Source of the DNA: Epithemia pelagica
Taxonomy: Eukaryota; Bacillariophyta; Bacillariophyceae; Surirellales; Surirellaceae
Length of the DNA stretch: 64,000 nucleotides
Direction: 5' to 3'
Assembly (NCBI GenBank): GCA_946965045.2
Contig: OX337238.1
Coordinates: 2,480,001-2,544,000 of the forward strand
Part shown: one piece after another, positions 40,409-50,030 of the stretch
Layout: every line of letters begins with the position of its first letter
Position numbering within the stretch: the first letter of the stretch is position 1
The notes under the pieces: generated by a model
The model's input: only the letters and a program-made list of their open reading frames with translations
What the model was told of the DNA's origin: nothing
Databases searched by the model: none
Translations under genes and position numbers: made by a program

Positions 40409-42925
40409 ATGGCAGATCGGTCAACCCAAGACACCGACAAGCCTCCTTCGGCTGCGAGGGAACTTGACTTTAGACAGCCTGACTCTGATGATGACGAAGA
40501 TAACGAAGAAACCTCTGTCCCTTTGATTTCTGCTCATACTCCCACAGAAGAACAAATTAGTGTTTGGAGATCGGAAAACAAGTACATTGATGAACAGATG
40601 GCTGCGTTGGACCTGGTTCTATTCAACCCGGTGGCTTGTGCTCAGGCTTACAAAGACGACGGCCCACTTGGACTATTCTTCCAGTTCATCCCGCGAGGAT
40701 TCATTGATCGCTTCATGCTCAAGGCCACACAAGAAGAATTGGCCTCCAAGGATGGCAACTCTGGCAAGAAGATCGTCCTTACACCCAAGCTTTTTCGGTG
40801 TGTCATTGGATTAGATATCGCATTATCTCTTTGCAACAGTACCTCCATCAAGGAACTGTGGAGCTCTAAAATGTTTCTCGGCTCTCTGTCATTCTCCAAT
40901 TCTATGGCCAGAGACACCTTCACTACCGTCCGTGGTTCGTTGAAGGTGTATTCGACCTCGACATGTCGCAACATGGAAGACCCGCTGTGGCAAGTCCGAC
41001 CGCTTCTTGGACACGTTCTCCGAAATTTCGCTTCTGTTGGGTACGTTGTTGGGCCCGTTGCGCTTGACGAGGCGAGTTGTCCGACCAAAGCAAGGACCAA
41101 AGCGTCGTCCTACCTTCCGTCTAAACCGAATAAATTTGCCATCCGTTTTTACGCTCTTGTTGGTTGGAAGAGCGTTTATACGTTCGCCTTGTGGGATAAT
41201 GGCACCGGTAATGCACTCAACCAAACGCCTGCCGAACGCTTTATGAAGGTATTCGGTGAACTTTGGTCGTCCTTCAATCAGTTTTCACAAGCGTGCAAAA
41301 GTCGGATGCGCAACGCTTGTCCAGTAGCATTTGACAGCGCATCAATGCTCTGGGTGCTAATGATTGGATTGCTATACAGGTCGATAGCAGGAGCTGCTTC
41401 TCATCGCCGCAGCAACGATTCCCAAGTCCATACTGTCGTGTATATGGACAATTACTATACACGACACGCATTGGCCCGGGCTTGTTCGGATTTCACAGAC
41501 AATTCCATGAAAGTGACCGGTACCGTCAAGATGAACCTTGTTGACAAGGTGAACAAACCATCTGTGATCCAGGCAACGAAAGATTTAGAAAAACTTCCTC
41601 GTGGTTCTTGGATTTTGGTCCAGGTCTACACGGCCGTGATTCATCCGGACAGTAAAATACAAAAAGAGAAAGAAAAAAAGGACGGTTATTCTAAGTCGTT
41701 ACCAAGAGCGAAAGTCGGCTTCAACGAGTCCGATGTACTCGAAGTTGCCAATGAATACTGTATTGTTGCGAAACGATGCGGTTTCATTGTCTTTCATGAT
41801 AAAAAGCCCGTCGTTTTCTATACGAATGATCTGGCGGATACTCCCCAAACTTTGTTCGGTGACAAGAGTGACGAGCATGCCGTAAGATGCGTACATGGTC
41901 TTGCCACGTTGTTTCGGTGGACGGGGGATTCGTATCACGCCAAGCAATCATTCAAGGTCCCAGCCCCTGTGGTGGCATACAATTTGTTCATGAACGGGGT
42001 TGATCGGGCGGACCAGATGCGATCGACGAATGCTTGTCGACGCAAGGAGAAACATCTCCATATGACGATCTGGCATTTTGTCGTGGATCTCTGTATTCTG
42101 AATGCGTTCCAAGTGTACCTGAAACTTCGGAATTCACAATTGATCGACACATACTACGCTAAAAAGCAAGGCACAGAAGAAGAAGAAATTCGAATGACCA
42201 AAGAGATGCCTTTGAGGGAGTTCAAGAGGAAGGTCTGTGTGGCATTGTGCATGCCGTATGCAGAAACTTACAATGCCACGAAGAAAACAAATAGCAAAGC
42301 CGGTCCACAGGTTGCGTCGGCTGAGAACATTCAAGTCAAGTTGCCACCTCGTCCCCCAGCACGATACAAGACACCGCCGGTCCGAGCAAGAAAACTAAGA
42401 CGTTGTACGTCTTCGACAAGGAAGAGTGCCCGTTTTGAAGTTGACCTGGAAGCGGATACTCCTGGTGGTGCAAGCGAGGTAACCAAAGCCTCCGAAGCTT
42501 CAACGGAAACAGAAAAGACTGTCCATCCACTCCGTTTTGAGACCAATTTGTCTCATCACATTCTTCAACCCAACCCAGTTAATCATGGACGCCGACACAG
42601 AAGCACATGCTACTTGTGTAGTATCATTGGCACTGGCGGCACACATCCAGTCACGAGCTATGGATGTGTGCAATGTCAACGGTGCTTCCATCCCGAGTGT
42701 TTTTCACTCTATCACAACAGTTGGAAGGTGGCCTTTTGCAACGATCGTTGTAAAGAGATTCGCGATCTGTTAGAGGGTTTCTGGACTGCGAATCCCCATG
42801 TCCTCGAATACAACATGGAAGGCGAAGATACACCAACAAAGGAAGATGTGGAAGAGTACGAGATTCAACAAGGCAAGAAGGGAATTTGTGCTAAAGAAGA
42901 AGACATTCGAAAATTTGGAGAATAA
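40409..42925 (+). CDS. piggyBac transposase (DDE_Tnp_1_7)
   Basis: Cuts the element out and inserts it at TTAA. 838 residues from ATG 40409 (caccatggc context; the frame is open 66 nt upstream without ATG). An acidic N-terminus (SDDDEDNEETS) is followed by the transposase core: VGPVALDEASCPTKAR (first catalytic Asp), TVVYMDNYYTRHAL (second), LFMNGVDRADQMRS (third). These correspond to the DDD triad of the piggyBac family. The C-terminus has a Cys/His cluster (STCYLCSIIG, YGCVQCQRCFHPECFS, FCNDRC) consistent with the cross-brace zinc finger that binds the ends. It is longer than the canonical insect enzyme (about 600 residues), mostly by N- and C-terminal extension. No stop, frameshift or intron is needed. 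Confidence 0.93.
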   Translation: MADRSTQDTDKPPSAARELDFRQPDSDDDEDNEETSVPLISAHTPTEEQISVWRSENKYIDEQMAALDLVLFNPVACAQAYKDDGPLGLFFQFIPRGFIDRFMLKATQEELASKDGNSGKKIVLTPKLFRCVIGLDIALSLCNSTSIKELWSSKMFLGSLSFSNSMARDTFTTVRGSLKVYSTSTCRNMEDPLWQVRPLLGHVLRNFASVGYVVGPVALDEASCPTKARTKASSYLPSKPNKFAIRFYALVGWKSVYTFALWDNGTGNALNQTPAERFMKVFGELWSSFNQFSQACKSRMRNACPVAFDSASMLWVLMIGLLYRSIAGAASHRRSNDSQVHTVVYMDNYYTRHALARACSDFTDNSMKVTGTVKMNLVDKVNKPSVIQATKDLEKLPRGSWILVQVYTAVIHPDSKIQKEKEKKDGYSKSLPRAKVGFNESDVLEVANEYCIVAKRCGFIVFHDKKPVVFYTNDLADTPQTLFGDKSDEHAVRCVHGLATLFRWTGDSYHAKQSFKVPAPVVAYNLFMNGVDRADQMRSTNACRRKEKHLHMTIWHFVVDLCILNAFQVYLKLRNSQLIDTYYAKKQGTEEEEIRMTKEMPLREFKRKVCVALCMPYAETYNATKKTNSKAGPQVASAENIQVKLPPRPPARYKTPPVRARKLRRCTSSTRKSARFEVDLEADTPGGASEVTKASEASTETEKTVHPLRFETNLSHHILQPNPVNHGRRHRSTCYLCSIIGTGGTHPVTSYGCVQCQRCFHPECFSLYHNSWKVAFCNDRCKEIRDLLEGFWTANPHVLEYNMEGEDTPTKEDVEEYEIQQGKKGICAKEEDIRKFGE

Positions 42926-42992
42926 GAGTGAGAGATTTGATTCATTGAAAACTAGGTACACGATAAGATATTCAATAATTTAGTAATGAGGT

Positions 42993-43736
42993 TTATTCTA
43001 CACTGTCATCTGTAGAGGAGGCCGAATTGTCATCACTATCTTCGTGGTTGGTAGCCCCTTCTTTGAGGGATGAATCGGCGTCGAATGGAGCTCCGGAATT
43101 ACGGAATCCAACGTAGTCGCCATTTGGATCGGGGTACATTTTGTGAATGATTAGCTCAATACACTGTGGAATCCGGACTCGGTTCCAACGACCCAATGAT
43201 CCATACTTGGACGCGATATAGAACTTGTAGAGGTGATGGCGTGTGGCGCGATTGTGTCCGTTGTTTCGTTTATGGGCTTCAAGACCTGCGGTTTGAAGGG
43301 CAATTTCATAAGTCACGCCATCACAGGGGGAAAGTCCACATTGGTCGCAAAGAAGGTCGTTGTTGTTTTGTATAAAAGAAGAGACAACTGCTGCTGGTTT
43401 GGAGTCTTCGGCTTTGTCCTCCTTGTCTTGTTTGTCTCCTTCAGTTTCGGTGTTAACTCCTTTGGTCCGTTCCTTGTCTTCATCTTTCTTGATCATTGCC
43501 TTCACGTCGGAATCAATGATCTGCTGGTTGATTGCTTGAAGATCGATTTTCTTGTTCTCTTGTTGTGCTTGTTGTAACAATTCACCACCCAACGGACTTA
43601 GGAAGAGAGGGGACGACGATGCTTTGCAAACATGCTTGTAGGTAGCGGGATCCTCTTCGTCTATGTAAATCGTCTGTGATTCAGATGTTGGAGTACTTGG
43701 CTTGTACCATTTCGAGTGTTTGGAAGGAGAGTCCAT
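42993..43736 (-). CDS. Second gene of the piggyBac element (accessory protein, unknown function)
   Basis: 247 residues from ATG 43736, stop TAG/TAA region at 42993, convergent with the transposase and 67 bp from its stop. N-terminal part: SKHSKWYKPSTPTSES and ATYKHVCKASSSPLFLSPLGG. A highly charged Lys/Glu/Asp-rich middle follows (about residues 80-115). Then a Cys motif, LLCDQCGLSPCDGVTYE, and a basic segment ending HHLYKFYIASKYGSLGRWN and RIPQCIELIIHKMYPDPNG. The tail is acidic. I recognise no domain; the CxxCxxxxC cluster may bind zinc. It lies inside both inverted repeats, so it moves with the element. It could be a regulator of transposition, a DNA-binding partner or a captured host gene. 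Confidence 0.75.
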   Translation of the reverse strand: MDSPSKHSKWYKPSTPTSESQTIYIDEEDPATYKHVCKASSSPLFLSPLGGELLQQAQQENKKIDLQAINQQIIDSDVKAMIKKDEDKERTKGVNTETEGDKQDKEDKAEDSKPAAVVSSFIQNNNDLLCDQCGLSPCDGVTYEIALQTAGLEAHKRNNGHNRATRHHLYKFYIASKYGSLGRWNRVRIPQCIELIIHKMYPDPNGDYVGFRNSGAPFDADSSLKEGATNHEDSDDNSASSTDDSVE

Positions 43737-43930
43737 GGTGCAAAGGTTGTAAGGACGACACTAATGAAGCACAGTTACTGCTTTTGGATTCGAGTCCTGT
43801 AACAAAATTCCCTATAGATTATTCTTACGTGGTTTGGAATCCCCAAGAGATTTTTTGTCCATTTTGTTAAGTGGCAAAATGGGTCACTAAAAATGTGAAA
43901 TGACCGACCATATGGTCAAAAGTAGAGGTC

Positions 43931-44066
43931 GCCGTCCCAAAAGAGTTTATGTCTTTTCCCACAGAAATGAACTATAGAAACAGCGTAAGTGAAAGAAAGA
44001 GTAGAGGAAGAGTACATCCAGCTATATTGTCCATGTGCGACCTAAAAACCGGACATTTGGTGAGGC
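43931..44066. repeat. Right end of the piggyBac element: subterminal inverted repeat and TIR
   Basis: 17-bp subterminal repeat 43931-43947 and terminal GGTGAGGC 44059-44066, followed by TTAA. The stretch between (43948-44058) is non-coding and could hold the promoter of the second gene, which starts at 43736 on the minus strand. Confidence 0.85.
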
Positions 44067-44170
44067 TTAACTAGCACAATCTTCGGTAGGTAGAGAGATC
44101 GGTCATCAGTCACCGGTCACCTCTTCAAATTGAAAAAGGATCTCGTCACGATATCATGAGATGGTAATTG

Positions 44171-44640
44171 ATGGAACCATCGCCCATCCCCATGAAATAT
44201 AATGCAGCAACAGCAACGACGACAATGATGATCGAGTGGCCTCCCCCTTTGATGGGTGGACCGGTTGTGATCCATCATTCTCATACTCATACTGAGTTCT
44301 TGGTCGTCCTGGGAGGAAGGAATAAGGAATGAGTTCGGACATGTGACATCCTCTGTACTGGTTTTGCCCATTCCTCCTCGCCAACAGGATTTGTGGTGGC
44401 AGTATGGGCCCTCCTTGCTGGCATCCCGCTGTTCTCATGCCGCTGTCGTGTGTGGGGACTTTGTGCAGGGCGTGGGAGGATGGAATGGCACCCACGATGT
44501 CGAACGGTTGCCCGAAATCAACAATCATCCTTGGACATTCGTGTTGTCGTTATCATTGTTGTTGTTCCTTCCCATATGCTCTCCATACGAAAATGGAAGG
44601 ATGAGGAGAGACGAGAACACACAGCACAAATTACGCTGAA
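44171..44640 (+). pseudogene. K' kelch pseudogene, truncated copy
   Basis: ATG 44171 (MEPSPIPMKYNA) and WPPPLMGGP as in the 26-kb copy. An insertion near 44323 (aaggaataagg) shifts the frame before the kelch region, which then reads in another frame (HVTSSVLVLPIPPRQQ is recognisable from about 44337; SHAAVVCGDFVQGVGGWNG near 44430-44490). After about 44500 it goes directly into K' tail sequence, so most blades are missing. The site corresponding to the element B insertion is intact at 44560-44580. Confidence 0.75.
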
Positions 44641-44897
44641 AGGATCCGGACGAATCACACGGGGACAACGACGACACGAACGAATCCCGTCACCACCACC
44701 ACAAACAGGACGACAAGCACTGACAGTTCTCATGACCCCTTTCAGGTTTGGCATTCCGATGAGTGAATCGGATGAATCACAACAACCGTTGAGACGAGCC
44801 CATGGGAGCGCGTGTCAAATAACTGGTCACTACTACAAGAATGTTTTTATACACCAAAGTACTTGGCGATTGTGCTGTCGCAACGGTTGATCGTAGA
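44641..44897. repeat. Convergent tail block between K' (44 kb) and K (45 kb)
   Basis: Non-coding sequence matching 18.42-18.76 kb in inverted orientation. It includes caccaccaccacaaacaggac and the ccgatgagtgaatcggatgaa hairpin-like segment. Confidence 0.5.
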
Positions 44898-45990
44898 TGG
44901 TCAAGATTGTGGAACATGCAATTTTTCAACAATCAAAGTGCAGCCAAACCAAAAATCAACAGGATCAGGAACTCCATCGATCGTCGCAAACAGAACACAT
45001 TCCACTGTTCTGTCTTGACTTTCTGCATCATGGATGCTTTGGACTGTCGCTCCTTCTCGAGCTCCTCCAACAAGCATGCTACGGTCGAGCTCTCCTTTTT
45101 CAAATCTGTTGCCAAAGATGCGACAGAGTCCTCAAGTGCCTTGATGCGCTTCTGCATTCTGTGTATCGCACGCGATCCCAACGACGACCCATCCGACGAA
45201 TCCAAATGGGAAGGACGATCAACCATAGTAAGGGCCTCTGGTGAGACATCAGGCTCCGAAGCTTGCGTTAATTTGGCCGTGGCAATCATCGCCAAAATAG
45301 TAGCTGCTGCACCTGCGTCTTTTTCTCCATTTCGCACCCACTGATGTACGGTGTTCGCCAAGGGACCCAAAATGGTCATGTGGTCAGCAAGAAAAAGCTA
45401 AACCATTGAAATCAGAGCACGATGACTTTGGTAGACCATTTCATTGTCGCTTCTACCCACTACCGAGCAAATAATATGGTCAACGTCACCATAGTCTACA
45501 ATTTGGTGGAGCACCGAATCACCCATTCGTTTGTGTTACACAAGGTGAAGTGCGTTCCCCCCAGCATGTTTGTAAACGCACTTGTTCTCAGGAAGAAAAG
45601 CAAGCACTTTGAACCCTATAGTACTCATTCTCATGACTGCGTTTTACTCAAAGTTTTAGGTTTTTCAATCGACACTTTCTACCGATCAGTTTTGCCAGAC
45701 TGGAGCAGATTACAGTGATTTTGTACTTGGCCCAAAGATTGTACTCGGCACCTGCTCAATTAGTCGACGAAAGCACCACGTATTCTTGTCAACCAAGGAT
45801 TGTGTCGCACAAGAAGCATTATGCCGTCCACGAATCAAAGCAACCCCCTTCGAGTGAACCACAGCACTGAAGGCCGAATGTGGCCCCGTTGATCGGGGAA
45901 AGGTCCACACAGTGTTTCGTCGAGTATCCAGGACTTCAACATTGCCCGCGGCTGAGAAACCTCCCATAACCATAAGACTGTGGTTCTAAA
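44898..45990 (-). pseudogene. K-family pseudogene, mostly C-terminal half
   Basis: Only the last kelch stretch remains (NVEVLDTRRNTVWTFP, SLVDKNTWCFRRLIEQVPS, 45973-45710). It is followed, after the same loss of the middle helical domain as in the 16.4-kb copy, by the C-terminal region (LGPLANTVHQWVRNGEKDA, coiled coil ALEDSVASLATDLKKES) and the membrane anchor (SMEFLILLIFGLAAL), which ends early through a one-base loss. The first five blades are missing; the boundary at about 45990-46007 abuts the S4 downstream flank. Confidence 0.75.
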
Positions 45991-46006
45991 TCCGTCTACT
46001 CCTCTC

Positions 46007-46290
46007 TTAGCACCTTTTGCCTCCATTGCGAGGCTTTTTGTGTTTTCGCACAAGCTCAACCATGCTTTGCGCTTTTGTTGGACTCACGTCATGACTAAGA
46101 ACTAAGAATAACAAATTGGGTCTACTAGGGATGCTTCTATTTGATGCTCTAATACATGGTCGTGTTGTATGATAGCTGGTACTGTTGTACCGCTCGAACC
46201 CAGTGACCAACCATTGCTCTGTACTGATGGTTCCCAGGGAATCGTTTCGTGCGGCCGCATCGACTGCATTTGCAGTGGTTGTTGTGTGCA
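46007..46290 (-). other. S4 3' flank with short ORF
   Basis: The minus strand holds a 99-residue frame (FERYNSTSYHTTRPC...), overlapping the S4 end. It matches the 3' flanks of S1 (about 2421-2512) and S2, so it belongs to the duplicated unit; whether it is translated is unknown. Confidence 0.35.
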
Positions 46291-47285
46291 TTAATGCTGT
46301 GAGCACTCCCCGCGCACAAACACAGTCATACTTCCCGTACTTCCACCAGACTCGTTTCCAGTATCACTGGAAGATTCGCCTGAACGGAGTAAGTCATTGC
46401 TGTCACTCTTGGGACTAGCTTGATCAGGAAAAGCAGCCGAATTGTCGTTGTTCAATTGCACGTGCTGCCATGTGATCTTAATAGCCCGAGCGAGCAATGC
46501 GACAGTGCCGAGGATCTTGGTGTCTTCCTTCATGCTAATAGCATGCGTTATACAGTTCTGCATTTCCTCGTAGATTCCGTCGATGTGCTCTTGTGCAACA
46601 GCCGTTGATGTATCTGACTTTGTTGAGAACTGAGTTGCGGTTTCTTTACCGGATTCACCTGAAACGTGACTAGTTATAGCGACGGGCAAGGAACCATCGT
46701 TTGTGGTGTTCTCTACGAGATCATCTTTCAGCTGTTGTGAAATTTTGTCAAGGCCCAGGGCGGCTATGAGGTCTGCTCTCGCTTGGGATTCTTTTTGTTT
46801 GGAGTACAACTCTGATTTTAAATCCGCCACCTCCACATGTAGAGCCGATACCTCCATTGCTTTTTCGCAGAATTGTGCTCGCATCGACTGGAACTTGTGC
46901 TTCCAGTCCTCCTTGTCTTCTTCCATGGCTTTCAACGCCTGTCTTAACGAGGCAATTTCATCGGGATCAGCGCCTGCAAAATGCCATGACGATTGATTCG
47001 ATTTTTGGTGAGACTCAACTCGCATGCACTGGACGTGGGTTTGTCAGTGAAACACTGACAATGATGAAAGTACTGACCTGATTTCTTCATCACGATTTCC
47101 ACCGGCAGTGGAATGCGTCGACCAGAGGAATGCTCGTCGTTTTCGGTAGGAGGACTATCCACGATGAGGGAAACCAGCGGGAGCAAGATGTGTTCGGTGG
47201 AGGCCGAGTGAAGACTTGCTGATGAGGAGGAACCTACCGAAAGGCCATCATCCGAAACGGTGGGCGTTTCATTCACCGCGCTCAT
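46291..47285 (-). CDS. S-family two-exon coiled-coil protein, copy S4 (intact)
   Basis: Exon 1 47285-47078 (208 nt, MSAVNETPTVSDDG...) and exon 2 46973-46291, with a 104-nt intron (donor ggtcagta, acceptor tttgcag). The joined frame is open: 296 residues. Exon 2 gives a coiled coil (IASLRQALKAMEEDKEDWKH, EKAMEVSALHVEVADLKSEL), then a conserved ALGLDKISQQLKDDL segment, a helical segment (ILGTVALLARAIKITWQHVQ), and a Ser/Gly-rich tail. S1 and S4 share exon 1 almost identically but diverge through exon 2, so the N-terminus is under stronger conservation or was recently homogenised. Divergent from the K' copy at 47640 across a 354-bp spacer. Function unknown. Confidence 0.75.
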
Positions 47286-47639
47286 GATACAGGGTGTTTC
47301 TTCCTCGCGCTGGCGCTGGCGCTATCGAATGAATGCTTTGCTACTGGGATGAAACAGGAACCAGGATTAACGGTACCATGACGATCAATCACAATCGCAA
47401 CCAAGCAATTCGTGTGCTAACACGAAATCTCCATTGGCGTCGAATGCCGTAATGGATCACGATAAGACTATGTTGCCATTCGTATTCTATGTGGGATGAA
47501 ACAGATGAGGTGTGAAGGATTGAAAGTGGCGAGTCTTGCGTGATCGTAGGAGATGCCCGCGCGATTCTCGAGAATTCGCCTTCAATATATTTTCAATATA
47601 CAATATACCCCATACGATGATATCATGAGATGATAACTG
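47286..47639. promoter_or_regulatory. Conserved K'/S spacer block, copy 5 (shortest)
   Basis: 354 bp between the two start codons. It carries the full core on the minus strand (gtggcgagtcttgcgtgat, then gtaggagatgcccgcgcg, about 47524-47566) and an ATATT-rich stretch on the K' side. As the smallest uninterrupted copy it defines the spacer. Confidence 0.55.
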
Positions 47640-49249
47640 ATGGAACCACCACCATCATTAGCATGGAATAAATCAGCGACCTCAACGACGACAACGACAA
47701 TGATGACCGAGGAGTGTGGCCTCCCCCTTTATTGGGAGGACCGTGAGGGTCTCATGCCTCGGTTGTGATCCGTCATTTTCGTGATGAGTTTCTGGTCGTC
47801 CTGGGAGGAATGAATGAGTTGGGACATGTGACATCTTCTGCACTGGTCTTACCCATTCCTCCTCGCCAACAGGATTTGTGGTGGCAGTATGGGCCCTCCT
47901 TGCTGGCACCCCGCTCTTCTCATGCCGCTGTCGTTTGTGGGGACTTTTTGTATGGCGTGGGAGGATGGAATGGCACGCACGATGTCGACACGATGGAACA
48001 GTTGCCCGTGTCATGCTTGTTCTGCAACAATGACAACCAAAACAATACACCAAACAATCATTTTTGCAAGGCACTGCCCTGTCGCTTGTCGACGCCCCGC
48101 AATGGATGTGCGGCCGTGGCCGTTCACAATCGATATGTGGTGGTGGTGGGTGGCTAATACAATGGCATCGACTACTTGTCGTCGGTCGATGTGGTGGATG
48201 CCCACACCATGACGTGTTGGACCGGTCCCTCGTTGCAAGTGCCACGGTACAAGTGTGGCGCGGCCGCACTACCAGTGTTCAACAACAAGCTTGTGGTAGT
48301 GCTGGTTATGGGTGGATGTGCCGCATCCAATCAACCCCTCGATTCCATCGAATATTGGGAGTTGGAGAATGAGCATCTAAAGACTGTCGGTTTCACGACT
48401 ACTCGAACTGGTTGGACCCTCCATCCGTTTGTACGATTGAAAATTCCTCGCTGGGCCTTTGGCATGACCGTATTATTGTCGTAGTCGTCGGCCGGCGGTT
48501 CGTGGCAACTGGTGGTTGCGGGTGGATGCACCGTTTCAGAACAATCCGTCTTGTCCAGTGTCGAACGTTTGACATTGGACTGGCCCGTTCCACCATTCCC
48601 CACCATGGCGTCCTCAGTTTCACCACCACAACACGACGACGACATGGCCATTGTATCTGGAGCGTCTTCTTGGTGTTGTTCTTTTTCTTGTTTGACGAGG
48701 CCACGCACCGATTGTACCATGGAACTCGTAAGGAAACCACCACACGATACGGCTCCCATTCTGATTGGAAGGGGTCTCGACTCGTGTGAAACACTATTCG
48801 AGATGAAGGATGGTCCGGATTCCACGAGCCACTGCCACGACACGAGGAGGCGTGACACCACCAAGGATTTACCGGTACGTGTGAGAATCTCTTTCTTGTT
48901 GGTCAGTTGGTCCGGTGTTTGGTGTGTCTCATTGCTTCGTTGTTGTTGTGTTCGATCCTTGTCTCATTGCTTCATTGTTGTTGTTGTGCTGCTCTTGATC
49001 CAAAACGAAAAGAATGAGAAAGGACAGGAACTAGCCGCCTTGGAACTTGCCTTTCAACGGGTCGTCACCTTGAAGGATCCGGACGAACCACACGACGACA
49101 GGAACGAATCCCGTCATCACCAGGGGACTACCATTCGTCCCATGCTGGACGACGACGACAACAGTCCAGCTGCCGCTGCATCAACAATTCCAACCACTGT
49201 CCACGCGCTCTCGTTGGACTTCGAGCACCTCCACCTGCTCGACTCGTAG
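47640..49249 (+). pseudogene. K' kelch pseudogene, longest copy
   Basis: ATG 47640. Signature WPPPLLGG is broken by an extra base (gagtgtggcc) and the in-frame TGA shared with the 13-kb copy. The kelch region is then open 47765-48157 (EFLVVLGGMNELGH, SHAAVVCGDFLYGVGGWNG, GCAAVAVHNRYVVVVGG), stops at TAA 48155-48157 exactly after a VVVGG strand, and continues in other frames (YLSSVDVVDAHTM, DSIEYWELEN, VVAGGCTVSEQSVLSSVERL). At least three further stops or shifts. Six blades can be traced, so the parent was a full propeller. Confidence 0.8.
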
Positions 49250-50030
49250 AGTATAGTGTATGTGTGTGTGTTTGTGTGAATGGATGGACTGGATTCAAAG
49301 CAAAAAACCCGCCAAACACTCCACTCTTGAAAACAACAAGACGCCTCTTTTTTGGGTGAGGCGTGGTTTTTTACCATTTCTCTACGAGTGTTTGAATCGA
49401 TGACGACGATCGTTCCTGCATTCATTTTCGTTTGTGTTCCTGCGATGTTGGATGGATAATAATTGTGGAGCATGTGGATGGAACAACAAGCGCCTTACCT
49501 TTGGGATGGGGAGGTACTGTGGCATATAGTAGACCACAGAGACGAAACATTGGAAGGTATACAGTGGGCCCGAGACGAAACACGGTGACGACAAGGAATC
49601 CTCCATCGTCCAGACTTTTTGTTTGTTGTTCCAACCAAAAGAAGAAGAAAAAGAAGAAAAAGAACTGGCTCTACTGCCGGAGGAACCAAAAGGGCCAACT
49701 TATACCTCTAAACGTTTCCAATATCATGCCAGCTGTTTTTGGTATGGAACAACCATTATGTTCCATCTCAAGATGAGAAGAAAACCACAAACATGACGAC
49801 AGCAAGTACAAATCATATCCATCCACCCATTTGTGTTCCATGCAGTTTTTGATGACCCTCTCAGTTTGATCAATCCAATGAGTGAATCGGATGAACCACA
49901 ACTATCTTGAACGATCCCACGGGAGAGTGTGTCAAACAACTGGTCACTACTACAATAATTTTGTCCTCTTTAGAACGACTCTGCTGTCACAACGGTCGAT
50001 CGTACTGTCACAACAGTTGATCGTACAGGA
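49250..50030. repeat. K' tail and convergent junction with K, master copy of a segmental duplication
   Basis: Matches 4080-4925 in inverted orientation over most of its length, and 18.42-18.76 and 44.64-44.90 kb in part. Contains a short TG microsatellite (49256-49278) and an A/G-rich run (49639-49665). No intact frame. Confidence 0.5.

Larger units (their letters stand above)
39978..44066. mobile_element. piggyBac-superfamily DNA transposon with two genes
   Basis: A 4089-bp element flanked by TTAA on both sides (39974-39977 and 44067-44070), the hallmark target duplication of piggyBac. Termini: GCCTCACC at the left and GGTGAGGC at the right (8-bp perfect inverted repeat). A 17-bp perfect subterminal inverted repeat (aactcttttgggacggc at 40059-40075; its complement at 43931-43947) lies 81 and 119 bp from the ends. 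Inside are a full transposase gene on the plus strand and a convergent second ORF on the minus strand, 67 bp apart. There are no disabling mutations, so the element could be active. Confidence 0.93.
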
